A stretch of 64,000 bases of DNA from Rhodococcus rhodochrous (GCF_014854695.1 NZ_CP027557.1:3038001-3102000); one strand, 5' to 3'; shown: positions 46,597 through 58,967, counted from the first letter of the stretch. Translations and numbers: made by a program. The notes: a model not told the origin generated them from the letters alone.

Positions 46597-46718
46597 CGTG
46601 GTCCTTTCCCGGGTGCCGCAGGGCACGGATGGTGCCGCACGGAGAGTGACCATCCGCCGACGCATTTCTCATCGTGGACGGTGCGCACCGGATCCGGGAG
46701 CGTTCGGCGCGATCCGTG

Positions 46719-47033
46719 TCAGGAGACCGCCACTGTGGCGCCGGCGTACTCGGGCCGGTCGATCAGGTCGGCCGGCACGCGCCCGACCGCACGTCGCGGG
46801 ACCGCTCACGACGAGACGTCGCTGTCGGAAACCGTTGCCTCGTCGTCGTCACCGTCGGTGAGGTTCACCGGTTGCACGATGGTCCAGTCGAGGTCGCTGG
46901 AGCGCGCACGAGGGCGTCCTGCCCGTGCACGGCACGTTCGATATCCGAGTCACGGACGGCGTCGCCCGTCACGACCGTGACGGGGTTGACGCCGGGGTCG
47001 GTGCGTACCGCTGCGCCGTCGACGGCCGGATGA
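46719..47033 (-). pseudogene. Decayed NAD(P)H-binding (NmrA/SDR-like) gene
   Basis: On the minus strand, pieces of an atypical SDR appear in different frames. They are VTVVTGDAVRDSDIERAVHGQDALV, then after a shift and loss of the middle section SSDLDWTIVQPVNLTDG, which ends at an early stop. After another shift comes DRPEYAGATVAVS followed by a stop. These are the second strand, the active-site-adjacent strand and the C-terminus of the family. The N-terminal Rossmann motif is gone. At least two frameshifts and internal deletions make it a remnant. Confidence 0.75.
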
Positions 47034-47051
47034 GTCCTCGGCAGAGACGAG

Positions 47052-47085
47052 AAAACCCCTTCCGACCGAAGCCGGAAGGGGTTTT
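47052..47085 (-). terminator. Intrinsic terminator of tRNA-Pro
   Basis: A 13-bp perfect stem (AAAACCCCTTCCG / CGGAAGGGGTTTT) with an 8-nt loop, ending in TTTT on the minus strand, five bases beyond the tRNA 3' end. It is a classic Rho-independent terminator. Confidence 0.85.
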
Positions 47086-47090
47086 CGCTG

Positions 47091-47164
<74 letters not shown>

Positions 47165-47261
47165 TCCGCGCTCTCTCCGAGCGCTCTCAGAGATTACAAC
47201 AGGAACGGACCGAAACACTAATCGGCTGGTCAGCGCGTTTTCACGACCGGGCGTCGGGAGC

Positions 47262-48692
47262 TCACTTGCGGCGGTCGCGCTTCTCCCGCACGCGCACCGA
47301 GATCCGCACGGGACTGCCGTCGAAGTTGAACTCCTCACGCAGGCGACGTTCGAGGAAGCGGCGGTAGCCGGCCTCGAGGAAGCCCGTGGTGAACAGCACG
47401 AAGGTCGGCGGCCGAGTGGCCGCCTGGGTGGCGAACAGCACCCGGGGCAGACGACCGCCGCGCATCGGCGGCGGGGTCGCGGCCACGACCTCCTTGAGCC
47501 AGGAGTTCAGGCGTCCGGTCGAGATGCGCTTGTCCCACGACTCGAGGGCGGTCTCCATGGCCGGGACGAGCTTCTGCACGGCGCGACCGGTCTTGGCGGA
47601 GATGTTCACCCGCGACGCCCACGGCACCCGCAACAGGTCGCGGTCGATCTCGCGGCCGAGTTCGTAGCGGCGGTCCTCGTCGACGAGATCCCACTTGTTG
47701 AAGGCGATCACCAGGGCGCGACCGGACTCGACGACCATCGTGATGACCCGCTGGTCCTGCTCGGTGATGGGGTGCGAGGCGTCGATGAGCAACACCGCCA
47801 CCTCGGCCGCGTCGATCGCACCCCGCGTGCGCAGGGAGGCGTAGAACTCGGCGCCGGACGCGCTGTTGACGCGCTTGCGCAGACCGGCGGTGTCGACGAA
47901 CCGCCACGGCTTGCCGCCGAGCTCGACGATCGAGTCCACCGGGTCGACCGTGGTGCCGGCGATGTCGTGCACCACCGACCGCTCGTCGCCGGCGAGCTTG
48001 TTGAGCAGGCTCGACTTGCCGACGTTCGGCTTGCCCACCAGCGCGACGCGGCGAGGCCCTTCCCCACCGGTGCCCTCGCGGGGCGTGGCCGGCAACTTGG
48101 CGAGCAGCTCGTCGAGCAGGTCGCCGGTGCCGCGGCCGTGGGTGGCCGACACCGAATAGGGCTGGCCGAGTCCGAGGGACCACAGTGTCGCGGCCTCGGA
48201 TTCGACGCGGTCGTCGTCGACCTTGTTCGCCACGAGCAGCACCGGCGTCTTCGACCGGCGCAGCACCTTCGCGACGGCCTCGTCGACGCTGGTGGCGCCC
48301 ACCGTGGCGTCGACGACGACGAGGATCGCGTCGGCAGTGCGCATCGCGACCTCCGCCTGCCGGGCCACGGACTGCTGCATGCCCTTCGCGTCGGGCTCCC
48401 ATCCGCCGGTGTCCTGCACCATGAATCGGCGGCCGTTCCACGACGCCTCGTACGAGACGCGGTCGCGGGTGACGCCCGGGACGTCCTCGACGACGGCTTC
48501 ACGTCGGCCGATGATGCGGTTGACCAGGGTGGACTTGCCGACGTTCGGTCGGCCGACCACGGCGACGGTCGGGACCGGGACGAACTCCTCGAGGTCGCCG
48601 CCCTCGGCGAACTCGATGTCCCAGTCACCTTCTTCCGACCACGTGCCGTCGCCGTCGAACCCGGTGTAGTCGGTGCTCAGGTCGTCGCTCAC
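47262..48692 (-). CDS. der: Ribosome-assembly GTPase Der (EngA)
   Basis: 476 aa with two GTPase domains. The first has [19 protein letters not shown] and NKVD; the second has [22 protein letters not shown] and NKWD. A C-terminal KH-like domain follows. An acidic ~35-residue N-terminal extension is normal in actinobacteria. It assists 50S subunit maturation. GTG start overlapping the cmk stop (GTGA). Orthologue of Rv1713. Confidence 0.97.
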   Translation of the reverse strand: MSDDLSTDYTGFDGDGTWSEEGDWDIEFAEGGDLEEFVPVPTVAVVGRPNVGKSTLVNRIIGRREAVVEDVPGVTRDRVSYEASWNGRRFMVQDTGGWEPDAKGMQQSVARQAEVAMRTADAILVVVDATVGATSVDEAVAKVLRRSKTPVLLVANKVDDDRVESEAATLWSLGLGQPYSVSATHGRGTGDLLDELLAKLPATPREGTGGEGPRRVALVGKPNVGKSSLLNKLAGDERSVVHDIAGTTVDPVDSIVELGGKPWRFVDTAGLRKRVNSASGAEFYASLRTRGAIDAAEVAVLLIDASHPITEQDQRVITMVVESGRALVIAFNKWDLVDEDRRYELGREIDRDLLRVPWASRVNISAKTGRAVQKLVPAMETALESWDKRISTGRLNSWLKEVVAATPPPMRGGRLPRVLFATQAATRPPTFVLFTTGFLEAGYRRFLERRLREEFNFDGSPVRISVRVREKRDRRK

Positions 48693-49384
48693 AGCTTCGC
48701 TCCAGTCTGCTCGGCGACCACCGCGAGCAACGCGGCGATCACCTCGTCGATGTTCATGTCGCTGGTGTCCACGACGACCGCGTCGTCCGCCGCGCGCAGT
48801 GGGGACATCGCGCGGGTGGAGTCGAGGTGGTCGCGGCGCTGCACCGCGGCGAGGACCGCCTCGTAGTCGTCGCCGCGACCCTCGGCGATGTTCTGGTTGT
48901 TGCGCCGGTGCGCGCGGGCCTCCGCCGAAGCGGTGAGGAAGATCTTCACGTCCGCGTCGGGGAAGACGACCGTGCCGATGTCGCGTCCTTCGATGACGAC
49001 GCGGTGCTCGGCGCGGCCGAGCCGCTGCTGGGCCTCGACGAGCAGGGTGCGCACCTCGGGCACGGCGGAGACCGCGGAGACCGCGGCCGTCACCTCGGCG
49101 CCGCGGATGATCTCGCGTACGTCGTCCCCGTCGAGGCGGATGTCCTCGACGGTGGGGTCGGTGCCGATCGACCACGGCAGGCCGGCGGTGACGGCGGCGA
49201 TCGCGGCCGGATCGGTCAGATCGGTGCCGCGGCGCAGGGCGTGCAGCGTCGCGATGCGGTACATCGCGCCGGTGTCGAGATAGGCGGCACCGAGATGCTG
49301 CGCGAGACGCTTGGAGACGGTGGACTTGCCCGTGCCGGACGGGCCGTCCATCGCGACGATCAACGCGTCTCCCGGGGCGGTCAC
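48689..49384 (-). CDS. cmk: Cytidylate kinase
   Basis: 231 aa. The P-loop [15 protein letters not shown] is near the N-terminus. CMP-binding features are LDTGAMYR and [21 protein letters not shown], and the lid region is [10 protein letters not shown]. Phosphorylates CMP and dCMP. It is sandwiched with 4-bp overlaps between rluB and der, a conserved translation/nucleotide operon (Rv1711-Rv1713). Confidence 0.97.
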   Translation of the reverse strand: MTAPGDALIVAMDGPSGTGKSTVSKRLAQHLGAAYLDTGAMYRIATLHALRRGTDLTDPAAIAAVTAGLPWSIGTDPTVEDIRLDGDDVREIIRGAEVTAAVSAVSAVPEVRTLLVEAQQRLGRAEHRVVIEGRDIGTVVFPDADVKIFLTASAEARAHRRNNQNIAEGRGDDYEAVLAAVQRRDHLDSTRAMSPLRAADDAVVVDTSDMNIDEVIAALLAVVAEQTGAKL

Positions 49385-50574
49385 AGCTTCACCGCCTGGT
49401 ACAGGCCTCCGACCTCGTTGCGGCCGAGGACACGGAGGGTGCCGGGACGCTGGTCGCCGAGCGCGACGGGACCGATGTTGGTGCGCACGAGCCGGATCAC
49501 GGGGAAACCGACCGCGTCGAGCAGACGTCGCACGATGTGCTTGCGTCCCTCGTGCAGCACGAGCCGCACGAGCGACTGGCCTTCGTGGACCTCGAGCAGC
49601 GAGAACTCGTCGACGGAGGCGGGTCCGTCCTCGAGTTCGATGCCGGCCTTGAGCTGCTTGCCGACGCCGCGCGCGAGCACACCCTTGACGGTCGCCAGGT
49701 AGGTCTTGGGCACCTCGAAGGACGGGTGCATCAGCCGGTGCGCGAGTTCGCCGTCGTTGGTGAGCAGCAGCAGCCCTTCGGTGTCGGCGTCGAGACGACC
49801 GACGTGGAACAGGCGCTGCCCGGCGGCGACGCGTTCGGAGACGATGTCGCCGACGCAGGGACGGCCGAGATCGTCGGACATCGTGGACTGCCAGCCGCGG
49901 GGCTTGTTCAGCACGAGGTGCACGAGATCCTTGTTGATGACGACGCGGACGCCGTCGACCCGGATCACGGCGTTCTCCGGGTCCACGCGCAGGCCTTGTT
50001 CGACGACGATGTTGCCGTCGACCTCGACGCGACCTGCGGCGATGAGTTCCTCGGCAGCGCGGCGCGAGGCGACGCCGGCCTGGGCGAGCACCTTCTGCAG
50101 CCGCACGCCTTCACCGGCGGGCAGTTGGGCGTGGCCGGCTTCGCGGTGTTGGTGACGCGCCGGGCGGGCGTTGCTCACGGTCGGAACGACGCGCTGCGCG
50201 GCCCGCTTGGCGGCAGGCTTGGAGGGCTTGCCGGTCGAGGTGCCCTTGCGGTGCGGTTTGCGACCGGCGGCCGGCTGGGCCGGATTGCGGCCTCCGGCCG
50301 GCTGGGCCGGATTGCGGCCTGCAGCCGACTGGCCGGGAGTGGCCCGGCGATCGGAGCGGGGTGAGTCGGTGCGCTCCCCCGAACGGGGAGCCCCTGCGCG
50401 CCCCGAACGGGGAGCGTCTGTACGTCCGCTGGAGCGAGGCGCTTCGGTGCGTCCTCCGGAACGCGGTGCTTCGGTGCGTCCCGAGCGGGATCCCCCGGTG
50501 TTGCGCGTGTTCGCGCTGCGGGGATTGTTTCTTCTACGGTCCGGTGTGCCATCACGGCGAGCGGGTGTATTCAC
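49381..50574 (-). CDS. rluB: 23S rRNA pseudouridine synthase RluB with repeat-rich N-terminus
   Basis: 397 aa. The N-terminal ~150 residues are disordered and basic, with tandem units such as GRTEAPRSG (about five variants) and GRNPAQPA (two exact copies plus variants). Then come an S4 RNA-binding domain ([31 protein letters not shown]) and the synthase domain with the catalytic Asp in [17 protein letters not shown]. It modifies a uridine in the peptidyl-transferase region. The GTG start has AGGA five bases upstream, 10 bp after scpB. The tail length is unusual compared with E. coli. Confidence 0.94.
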   Translation of the reverse strand: MNTPARRDGTPDRRRNNPRSANTRNTGGSRSGRTEAPRSGGRTEAPRSSGRTDAPRSGRAGAPRSGERTDSPRSDRRATPGQSAAGRNPAQPAGGRNPAQPAAGRKPHRKGTSTGKPSKPAAKRAAQRVVPTVSNARPARHQHREAGHAQLPAGEGVRLQKVLAQAGVASRRAAEELIAAGRVEVDGNIVVEQGLRVDPENAVIRVDGVRVVINKDLVHLVLNKPRGWQSTMSDDLGRPCVGDIVSERVAAGQRLFHVGRLDADTEGLLLLTNDGELAHRLMHPSFEVPKTYLATVKGVLARGVGKQLKAGIELEDGPASVDEFSLLEVHEGQSLVRLVLHEGRKHIVRRLLDAVGFPVIRLVRTNIGPVALGDQRPGTLRVLGRNEVGGLYQAVKL

Positions 50575-50584
50575 TTGGTTCCTG

Positions 50585-51298
50585 TCAGTTCTCTGGATCG
50601 AACTCCGCGGGCGAGAGAGTCTCGGGACGCGCGTTCCTACCCATTCTCTCAAATCGTGGGTCCGACTCGAGACTGTCGGCGATGTCGTCGATCACATCGA
50701 CATCGGGCAGAAGCGGCGCAACGGGCGGCAGATCCTGCAGAGATGCCAGGCCGAGGCGTTCCAGGAACAGCTCCGTGGTGACGTAGAGCGTGCCGCCGGT
50801 CTCCGGATCGGTGCCCGCCTCGGCGATCAGATCCCGCGCGAGCAGGGTGCGCATCACCCCGTCGACGTTGACGCCACGCACGGCGCGGACACGGCTGCGC
50901 GTGACCGGTTGCCGGTAGGCGATCACGGCGAGCGTCTCGAGTGCGGCGCGGGTGAGCTTGGTGCGCGCGCCACCCTGCAGCAGCTTCTCGACGTAGGGCG
51001 CGAAATCGCGGCGCGTGTAGAAGCGCCAGCCGTCACCGGCGAACCGCAGGTCGATGCCGGATCCGCGCGCGGTGAGGTCCTGTGCGAGACGCCGCAGCGC
51101 AGCCTCGGCGCGGTCGGCGGTGACCCCGATGGCGGTCGCGAGCTGCTCGGTCGGCGCGGGGGTGTCGACGACGAGCAACAGTGCCTCGAGTGCCGCGGTG
51201 AGTTCGTCGTCGGCGATCTCGAGAAGTTCACCGTCCCATGCGCGCTCCGGTGCAGCGCTGTCGTCCGCGTGCTCCCGCGCGACGGTGTCGTCGCTCAC
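50585..51298 (-). CDS. scpB: Segregation and condensation protein B
   Basis: 237 aa. Two winged-helix domains: LTAALEALLLVVDTPAPTEQLATAIGV near the start, and LTRAALETLAVIAYRQPVTRSRVRAVRGVNVDGVMRTLLARDLI in the second. Binds the ScpA kleisin and SMC. GTG start overlapping the scpA stop by 4 bp. Confidence 0.96.
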   Translation of the reverse strand: MSDDTVAREHADDSAAPERAWDGELLEIADDELTAALEALLLVVDTPAPTEQLATAIGVTADRAEAALRRLAQDLTARGSGIDLRFAGDGWRFYTRRDFAPYVEKLLQGGARTKLTRAALETLAVIAYRQPVTRSRVRAVRGVNVDGVMRTLLARDLIAEAGTDPETGGTLYVTTELFLERLGLASLQDLPPVAPLLPDVDVIDDIADSLESDPRFERMGRNARPETLSPAEFDPEN

Positions 51299-52191
51299 CC
51301 GTAGTCCTCCTCGAAATCGATGGCCTCCCCGTCGGTCTCCCCCGTCCACGCGACCTGCAGATGTCCGAGCGGGTCGGGTTGTTCGAAGGTGACGGCACGT
51401 TCGCGGTAGAGCTCGAGCAACGCGAGGAACCGGGCCACGACGAGCAGTCCGAGATCGCAGTCGGCGACGAGTTCGTCGAATCCGACCCAGACGCCGGTGC
51501 CGCGGGCGCGCAGCAGACCGAGGATGTGGGCGGCCTGTTCGGGAACCGACACCTTCGGGGTGTGCAGGTGGTCGAGACCGACGGACGGTGGTGGTTTCGG
51601 CCGGAACGCCGCGGCCGCGATCTCGGCGAAGCGGTGCGCGTCGACACCGAGCACGACCTCCGGTACGAGATTCTCGTAGCACTCCTCAAGGGACACCGCG
51701 CGCGGATAGCGGCGCAGGGCGGCGGCCTCGAGGGCGGCGAACTGTTCGGCGATCTGCTTGTAGGCCCGGTACTGCAGCAGACGCGCGAACAGCAGGTCGC
51801 GGGCCTCGAGCAGGGCGAGGTCCTCGGGGTCGTCGACCTCGCCGGCGGGCAGCAGCCGGGCGGCCTTGAGGTCGAGCAGGGTCGCGGCGACGACCAGGAA
51901 CTCGGTGGTCTGGTCGAGGCCGAGTTCGGGGCCGAGTTTGCGGGTGTAGGCGATGAAGTCGTCGGTGACCTCGTGGAGGGCCACCTCGGTGACGTCGAGG
52001 CGACGCTGCGAGATGAGGGTGAGCAGCAGGTCGAACGGGCCCTCGAAGTTGCGCAGGCGCACATGAAAGCCCGAGGTGGTCTCCTCGACCTGCGAGCCGG
52101 CCGGTTCGGGGGGTTCATCGAGGACCACCGCGTCGACCTCCCCATCGGGTGCCGTGCCGGTGTCCGCCGAGTCCTGGACGGGAGCGTGCAC
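51295..52191 (-). CDS. scpA: Segregation and condensation protein A (kleisin)
   Basis: 298 aa. N-terminal FHVRLRNFEGPFDLLLTLISQRRLDVTEVALHEVTDDFIAY binds the SMC head/neck; the middle has EFLVVAATLLDLKAARLLP. A C-terminal winged helix closes the ring (VVARFLALLELYRERAVTFEQPDPLGHLQVAW). GTG start. It lies 5 bp after parA and overlaps scpB, linking chromosome partition functions in one operon. Confidence 0.96.
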   Translation of the reverse strand: MHAPVQDSADTGTAPDGEVDAVVLDEPPEPAGSQVEETTSGFHVRLRNFEGPFDLLLTLISQRRLDVTEVALHEVTDDFIAYTRKLGPELGLDQTTEFLVVAATLLDLKAARLLPAGEVDDPEDLALLEARDLLFARLLQYRAYKQIAEQFAALEAAALRRYPRAVSLEECYENLVPEVVLGVDAHRFAEIAAAAFRPKPPPSVGLDHLHTPKVSVPEQAAHILGLLRARGTGVWVGFDELVADCDLGLLVVARFLALLELYRERAVTFEQPDPLGHLQVAWTGETDGEAIDFEEDYG

Positions 52192-52196
52192 GGGGC

Positions 52197-53180
52197 TCAG
52201 CGACCGCTCCGGTGGATCACTTCCCGCGCGAGGGCGCGGTACGACTCGGCGCCGGCGGAGGTGGGCGCCCAGCGGGTGATGGGTTCGCCGGCGACGCTGG
52301 TCTCCGGGAACTTGACGGTGCGGTTGATGACGGCGTCGTAGACGAGATCGCCGAAGACCTCCACGACCCGCGACATCACCTCACGACCGTGCAGGGTGCG
52401 CTGGTCGAACATGGTGACGAGGATGCCGGCGACGGCGAGCTTCGGGTTGAGCCGGTCGCGGACCTTGGCGACGGTGTCGTTGAGCAGTGCCAGGCCGCGC
52501 AGGCTGAAGAACTCGCATTCCATGGGGATGAGCACCGAGTCGGCGCAGGCGAGCGCGTTGACGGTGAGCAGCCCCAGCGACGGCTGGCAGTCGACGAGGA
52601 TGTAGTCGTAGCGGTCGAGCATCGGGTACAGGGCGCGGCCCAGGGCCTGTTCGCGGCCGACCTCGGAGACGAGCTGGATCTCGGCCGCCGACAGGTCGAT
52701 GTTGCTCGGCAGCAGGTCGAGGCCCTCGACGTGGGTGCGCACGAGCACGTCGTCGGTGGACACCCGCGGTTCGACGAGCAGGTTGTGCACGGTGAGATCG
52801 AGATCGTGGTGGGCGACACCGAGTCCGGCGGACAGTGCGCCCTGCGGATCGAGGTCGACGAGCAGGACGCGACGCCCGTACTCGGCGAGGGACGCCCCGA
52901 GGTTGATGGTCGAGGTGGTCTTGCCGACCCCGCCCTTCTGGTTGCACATCGCGATGATGCGGGCCGGTCCGTGGGTGGACAACGGCACCGGCTCCGGGAC
53001 GGGACGGCGTGGCCGGCCGGTCGGTCCGAGATCGGGCTCGGCGGCGGTTCCGGAGGTCGTGGTCGGCTCGGTGGTGGACGTTCTGTCGGTGTCCTCGCGG
53101 CCGTGTGCGTCGACCGGGACGGTGTGCGACCGGAGGTGCTCCGGCTCCATGTACGTGGCGGGTGGCCGAGGTGTGCCCAC
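52197..53180 (-). CDS. ParA/Soj-family ATPase
   Basis: 327 aa. A Pro/Thr-rich N-terminus (~70 residues) precedes the ATPase. The deviant Walker A is KGGVGKTTSTINLGASLAEYG, followed by LLVDLDPQGALSAGLG and a Walker B-like ILVDCQPSLGLLTVNAL. Orthologue of Rv1708, a second ParA near scpAB distinct from the oriC ParA. The GTG at 53180 follows GGGGGAG; the inner ATG ten codons later is the alternative start. It probably works with ScpAB/SMC on chromosome organisation. Confidence 0.93.
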   Translation of the reverse strand: MGTPRPPATYMEPEHLRSHTVPVDAHGREDTDRTSTTEPTTTSGTAAEPDLGPTGRPRRPVPEPVPLSTHGPARIIAMCNQKGGVGKTTSTINLGASLAEYGRRVLLVDLDPQGALSAGLGVAHHDLDLTVHNLLVEPRVSTDDVLVRTHVEGLDLLPSNIDLSAAEIQLVSEVGREQALGRALYPMLDRYDYILVDCQPSLGLLTVNALACADSVLIPMECEFFSLRGLALLNDTVAKVRDRLNPKLAVAGILVTMFDQRTLHGREVMSRVVEVFGDLVYDAVINRTVKFPETSVAGEPITRWAPTSAGAESYRALAREVIHRSGR

Positions 53181-53314
53181 GTTCGGTACTCCCCCTGTCT
53201 TGCGACCCAGATGTTCTCTCCTCGACCCGCCGGGTGGCCCGGCGGCTCGTCCCCAGAACGCTACCGCTTCGGCGGCAGGATCACCGCACGGACACGCGTC
53301 CCCTGCGGAGTCGG

Positions 53315-54286
53315 TCATCGTGCCCGCGGATGCGCCTGCGCCCATACTTCGCGGAGGGCACCGGCGGTGACCAGGGTGTATATCTGCGTGGTCGTCACAG
53401 AAGCATGCCCCAGTAACTCCTGTACCACGCGTACGTCGGCGCCACCGTCGAGCAGGTGCGTCGCGAAGGAGTGCCGCAGCGTGTGTGGGGACACCCCGAC
53501 GTCGACTCCGGCGCGTTCGGCGGCGGTCTGCAGCACCTTCCACGCGCTCTGCCGCGACAGGCGGCCGCCGCGCGCGTTGAGGAAGACCGCGGCGGTGCGG
53601 CCGGTCGCCAGGGCGGGTCGTCCCCGCACGAGATAGGCGTCGAGCGCGCCGAGCGCCGGGCGTCCGACCGGGACGAGTCGCTGCTTGCCGCCCTTGCCGC
53701 GCAGCAGCACGGTGCGCGATTCGGTGTCGATGTCATCGACGTCGAGTCCGACGGCCTCGGAGATGCGGGCGCCGGTGGAGTACAGCAGTTCGAGCAGGGC
53801 GCGGTCGCGCAGACTGCGGGGTCCGTCGGCGTCGGGGGCGGCGGCATCGAGGATCGCGGTGACCTGGTCGACGGTCAGCGCCTTGGGCAGGCGACGCCCG
53901 GGCGCCGGGGGTTTGACGGTGCGGGCGACGTCGACCGGGGTCTGTCCTTCGGCGGCGGCGAAGCGGTGCAGGCCGCGCACGGCGATCAGGGCGCGGGCGG
54001 CCGAGCTCGCTGCCAGCGCCGGGCGGTTGCGTTCCGGGTCTCCGCGGCGCAGGCTCGCGGCGAAGTCGCTGATGTGGTGTTCGTGCACGTCGGCGAGGTC
54101 GCCGATGTGGATGTCGGTGAGGTGTTCGACGTAGCGCAGCAGGTCGCGGCGGTAGGAGGCGAGGGTGTTCGCCGCGACCCCCCGTTCGACGGTCAGGTGC
54201 GCGAGATAGGCGTCGAGTTGCCCGGTGAGTGTCGGGGACGGCTGCGGAGCGACCTGCGTGGCGGGACGCTCCTCACCGGGCAGCAC
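53315..54286 (-). CDS. xerD: Site-specific tyrosine recombinase XerD
   Basis: 323 aa. Core-binding domain [33 protein letters not shown] and catalytic domain with Arg ([12 protein letters not shown]), Lys ([10 protein letters not shown]), [37 protein letters not shown]. Resolves chromosome dimers at dif with XerC. GTG start 3 bp after the NUDIX gene. Orthologue of Rv1701. Confidence 0.95.
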   Translation of the reverse strand: MLPGEERPATQVAPQPSPTLTGQLDAYLAHLTVERGVAANTLASYRRDLLRYVEHLTDIHIGDLADVHEHHISDFAASLRRGDPERNRPALAASSAARALIAVRGLHRFAAAEGQTPVDVARTVKPPAPGRRLPKALTVDQVTAILDAAAPDADGPRSLRDRALLELLYSTGARISEAVGLDVDDIDTESRTVLLRGKGGKQRLVPVGRPALGALDAYLVRGRPALATGRTAAVFLNARGGRLSRQSAWKVLQTAAERAGVDVGVSPHTLRHSFATHLLDGGADVRVVQELLGHASVTTTQIYTLVTAGALREVWAQAHPRAR

Positions 54287-54289
54287 TGC

Positions 54290-54916
54290 TCACCCCTCCG
54301 CGCGCGTGCGGGCGAAGGTGGTGGGCCGGTCCGGCCACGGCGCGTCCGGTGCGCGGGTCGCGGTGCCCGTCGCGCGGGCGGTCGCGAACGCGAGGAGACC
54401 GGACACCGCGGTGGCGTTGACGATCTCCCCGCGCAGCACCATCGCCACGGCCTCGTCGACCGGGACGCGGCGGACCTCGAGATCGGCCTCCTCGTGCTCG
54501 GGTTCGGGCCGGTCGACCTCGCTCAGGCCGCGGGCGGCGAAGACGCGCACCGCTTCGTCGGTGAATCCGGGTGAGAGCGCGATGTCGACGAGGAGTTCCC
54601 AGTCGGCGGCGGCCAGCCCGGTCTCCTCGGCGAGTTCGCGGCGGGCGGTGTCGAGGGGATCCTCCCCGGGGGCGTCGAGCAGGCCGGCGGGCAGTTCCCA
54701 CAGTCGCCGGCCGAGCGGGTGCCGGTACTGGTGCACGAGCACCACCCGGTCCTGCTCGTCGACGGCCACCACCGCGACCGCGCCGTGGTGTTCGACCACT
54801 TCGCGTTCGGCGGTGTGCCCGTCGGGCATCGCCACGTCGTCGACGCGCAGCGACACGATGGCGCCCGTGTAGATCCGCCGGCTGTCCAGGGTGCGGAAGT
54901 CGTGTCGCTGCGCCAT
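54290..54916 (-). CDS. NUDIX hydrolase, ADP-ribose-pyrophosphatase-like
   Basis: 208 aa. The Nudix box GLLDAPGEDPLDTARRELAEETGL is preceded by RVVLVHQYRHPLGRRLWELPAG, the arrangement of ADP-ribose pyrophosphatases. Orthologue of Rv1700, which acts on ADP-ribose and related compounds. Lies between pyrG and xerD on one strand. Confidence 0.92.
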   Translation of the reverse strand: MAQRHDFRTLDSRRIYTGAIVSLRVDDVAMPDGHTAEREVVEHHGAVAVVAVDEQDRVVLVHQYRHPLGRRLWELPAGLLDAPGEDPLDTARRELAEETGLAAADWELLVDIALSPGFTDEAVRVFAARGLSEVDRPEPEHEEADLEVRRVPVDEAVAMVLRGEIVNATAVSGLLAFATARATGTATRAPDAPWPDRPTTFARTRAEG

Positions 54917-54921
54917 GTCGA

Positions 54922-56751
<1,830 letters not shown>

Positions 56752-56835
56752 TCACGGTAACACCTCCGTGGGCGGGCGCGTACCCGACTCGCGATTGCGG
56801 ACCCCCGGTGCAATCGACGTCACAGGCGGCGACGC

Positions 56836-57786
56836 TCAGCGGGCCGGGGAGCCGACGGTGACGGCGGTGGCGCTCGGCCCCGTCCCGTACCGTCCGGTGC
56901 CCCCGTCGTACTGCTCGCGCAGCGCCAGAACCGTCGTCAGGCGCCCCGATTCGCGGTCGAGGTTGTCGACCGTGGACAGGCCCGCGGCGAGTGCGGCGTC
57001 GGCCCGTACGACGGCGATCGGTCCGTTGCCCTCCGCCGCCCCCGTGCGGCCGGCGAGCACCGCGCCGGCGCCGCGGCCGTCGACGACCCCGGCGAAGCGC
57101 GCGACGAGCGACCCGCGGTTGCCGGCGCGTTCGGCGTTTCCGCTGTGGTCGCCGGTGACGACGAGGGCGCTCTGGGCCGGTTCGACCTGACCGTCCTCGT
57201 AGGTGATGAAACCACCGCTGCGCAGCGTGGTCAGAGCGAGGGCGCGTTCCTCGGGGGTGCTGCGCGGCTGTCCGGTTCCCGGATCGACGAGCAGCACCGC
57301 GCCGAGCAGATCCCCGGCGAGGCTGCCCGGGTCGACGGCGCCGGTCTGCAGTTCCACCCCGGCGGGCACGACGTTGGTGACGGTCGTGCGGAGCTGGTCG
57401 GTGCCGGAGGCGTCGACGAACGACTCGGTCAGCGCGATCCGCGCGGTGACCCGGCCGCCGGCGTCACCGACGGACCGGACGACGGCGTCGACGTCCTCGG
57501 GGGCGGCGTCCGGGGTGGTCACGAGGAGGACGGTGCGGTCGAGCAGTTCGTCGCGCACGATCCGCGGGCCGATGGTCGAGTCGAACCCGTCGGCGGCGAG
57601 CAGTTGGGCCTCGAGCCGGCTGCCGTGGTCCTCGGCCTCCTGGATCTCGCGGCGCAGCTCGGCCTTGTCGTCGCGCAGGCCGGAGACGACGCTGTCTGCC
57701 AGCAACCCGGAGCCGAGCACGATCCCGACCGCCAGACCGAGGAACACCGCCACCAGGGAGACGACGTGATGGCGCATCGAGATCAC
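56836..57786 (-). CDS. mctB: Copper-transport/outer-membrane protein MctB
   Basis: 316 aa. One N-terminal membrane helix or signal anchor (HHVVSLVAVFLGLAVGIVLG), a coiled-coil stretch (LRDDKAELRREIQEAEDHGSRLEAQLL), then a mixed alpha/beta domain. Orthologue of Rv1698, reported as a channel that limits intracellular copper. GTG start overlapping the steA stop (GTGA); an internal ATG three codons on is possible. Confidence 0.88.
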   Translation of the reverse strand: MISMRHHVVSLVAVFLGLAVGIVLGSGLLADSVVSGLRDDKAELRREIQEAEDHGSRLEAQLLAADGFDSTIGPRIVRDELLDRTVLLVTTPDAAPEDVDAVVRSVGDAGGRVTARIALTESFVDASGTDQLRTTVTNVVPAGVELQTGAVDPGSLAGDLLGAVLLVDPGTGQPRSTPEERALALTTLRSGGFITYEDGQVEPAQSALVVTGDHSGNAERAGNRGSLVARFAGVVDGRGAGAVLAGRTGAAEGNGPIAVVRADAALAAGLSTVDNLDRESGRLTTVLALREQYDGGTGRYGTGPSATAVTVGSPAR

Positions 57787-58967
57787 GCGCGCAGACCCCG
57801 AATCCACTCGACGGCGGAGTCCCACCACTGACGGGCGAGTTCGACGACGTCGCCACCGAGATTGGACACGGCGAGCGCGGCAATCACGGCGATGAGGGCC
57901 GCGAAGACGAGCAGGGCGATCACGCCGCCCGAGACGCGACTGCGGTAGAGGGTGGCCACGGCCTTCGCGTCGACGAGTTTCGGTCCGACCTTCAGACGGG
58001 TCATCACCGCCGACGGATTGGTGTCGCGGCGACCGTGGTCGAAGAACTCGTCGAGCGAGACGGTGCTGCCGACGGTCACCACCAGCGCCGCGCCGTGATG
58101 CTCGACGAGCAGCAGCGCCAGGTCGGTGGGGGTGCCGACGGCGGGGAAGGTCATCGCGCCGATGCCGAGATCCTGGATCCGCTCGAGACCCGGGGCGTGG
58201 CCGTCCGGGTCCGCGGGCAGCACCACTTCGGCGCCGGACTTGAGGGTCGAGGTGCCGATCTCGTCGGGGTCGCCGACGATCAGGTCGGGGCGATAGCCCG
58301 CCTTGGAGAGGGCGTCCGCGCCGGGGCCGACACCCACCAGGATCGGCGAGTACTCCTTGATGAACGGCTTGAGATCCTTGAGGTCCTGCACGTGCCCGGG
58401 GCCGTCGGAGACGACGACGACGTGCCGGTCGCGCAGGTCCAGATCGATGTCGGGGATGCCGACGCCGTCGATGAGCAACGGGCTCTCCGAGCGGATGAAC
58501 TCGATGGTGTTGCCCGAGAACGCTTCGAGGTGGTCGACGAGCCCGGTCCGCGCCTCGATCATGCGGTCGGAGATCTCGATGTCGGTCTGCTCGTCCCCCT
58601 CGATGAGCAGCTTCTCCCCCGCGTACACGCCGCCCTCGTGCACCCGGACCTTCGCGCCGTCCTTGATCTTCTTGAAGACCTCGGTGCCGACGTTGTCGAC
58701 GAGCACGATGTCGTGCGCGACGATCACCTCGGGACCGAGATTCGGGTACCGGCCCGAGATCGACGGGGACGCGTTGATCACCGCGGTGACGCCCGCTTCG
58801 ACGAGCGCGTCGGCGGTGACGCGGTCGAGGTCGATGGCATCGAGGACGACCACGTCACCGGGACCGATCCGGCGCAGCAGTTTCGCGGTGTTCCTGTCGA
58901 CCCGGGCAATGCCACTCACTCCGGGCAACGTTTCGTTGTTACGGGACAGCAGCGCCGGCATCTTCAT
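57783..58967 (-). CDS. steA: Cell-division protein SteA
   Basis: 394 aa. A cytosolic domain resembling thiamin-pyrophosphokinase (RPDLIVGDPDEIG; VVSDGPGH) precedes one C-terminal membrane helix (GGVIALLVFAALIAVIAALAV). Orthologue of Rv1697; in Corynebacterium SteA partners SteB (the MctB homologue) and affects division. The steA-mctB overlap supports a joint complex here. Confidence 0.9.
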   Translation of the reverse strand: MKMPALLSRNNETLPGVSGIARVDRNTAKLLRRIGPGDVVVLDAIDLDRVTADALVEAGVTAVINASPSISGRYPNLGPEVIVAHDIVLVDNVGTEVFKKIKDGAKVRVHEGGVYAGEKLLIEGDEQTDIEISDRMIEARTGLVDHLEAFSGNTIEFIRSESPLLIDGVGIPDIDLDLRDRHVVVVSDGPGHVQDLKDLKPFIKEYSPILVGVGPGADALSKAGYRPDLIVGDPDEIGTSTLKSGAEVVLPADPDGHAPGLERIQDLGIGAMTFPAVGTPTDLALLLVEHHGAALVVTVGSTVSLDEFFDHGRRDTNPSAVMTRLKVGPKLVDAKAVATLYRSRVSGGVIALLVFAALIAVIAALAVSNLGGDVVELARQWWDSAVEWIRGLRA

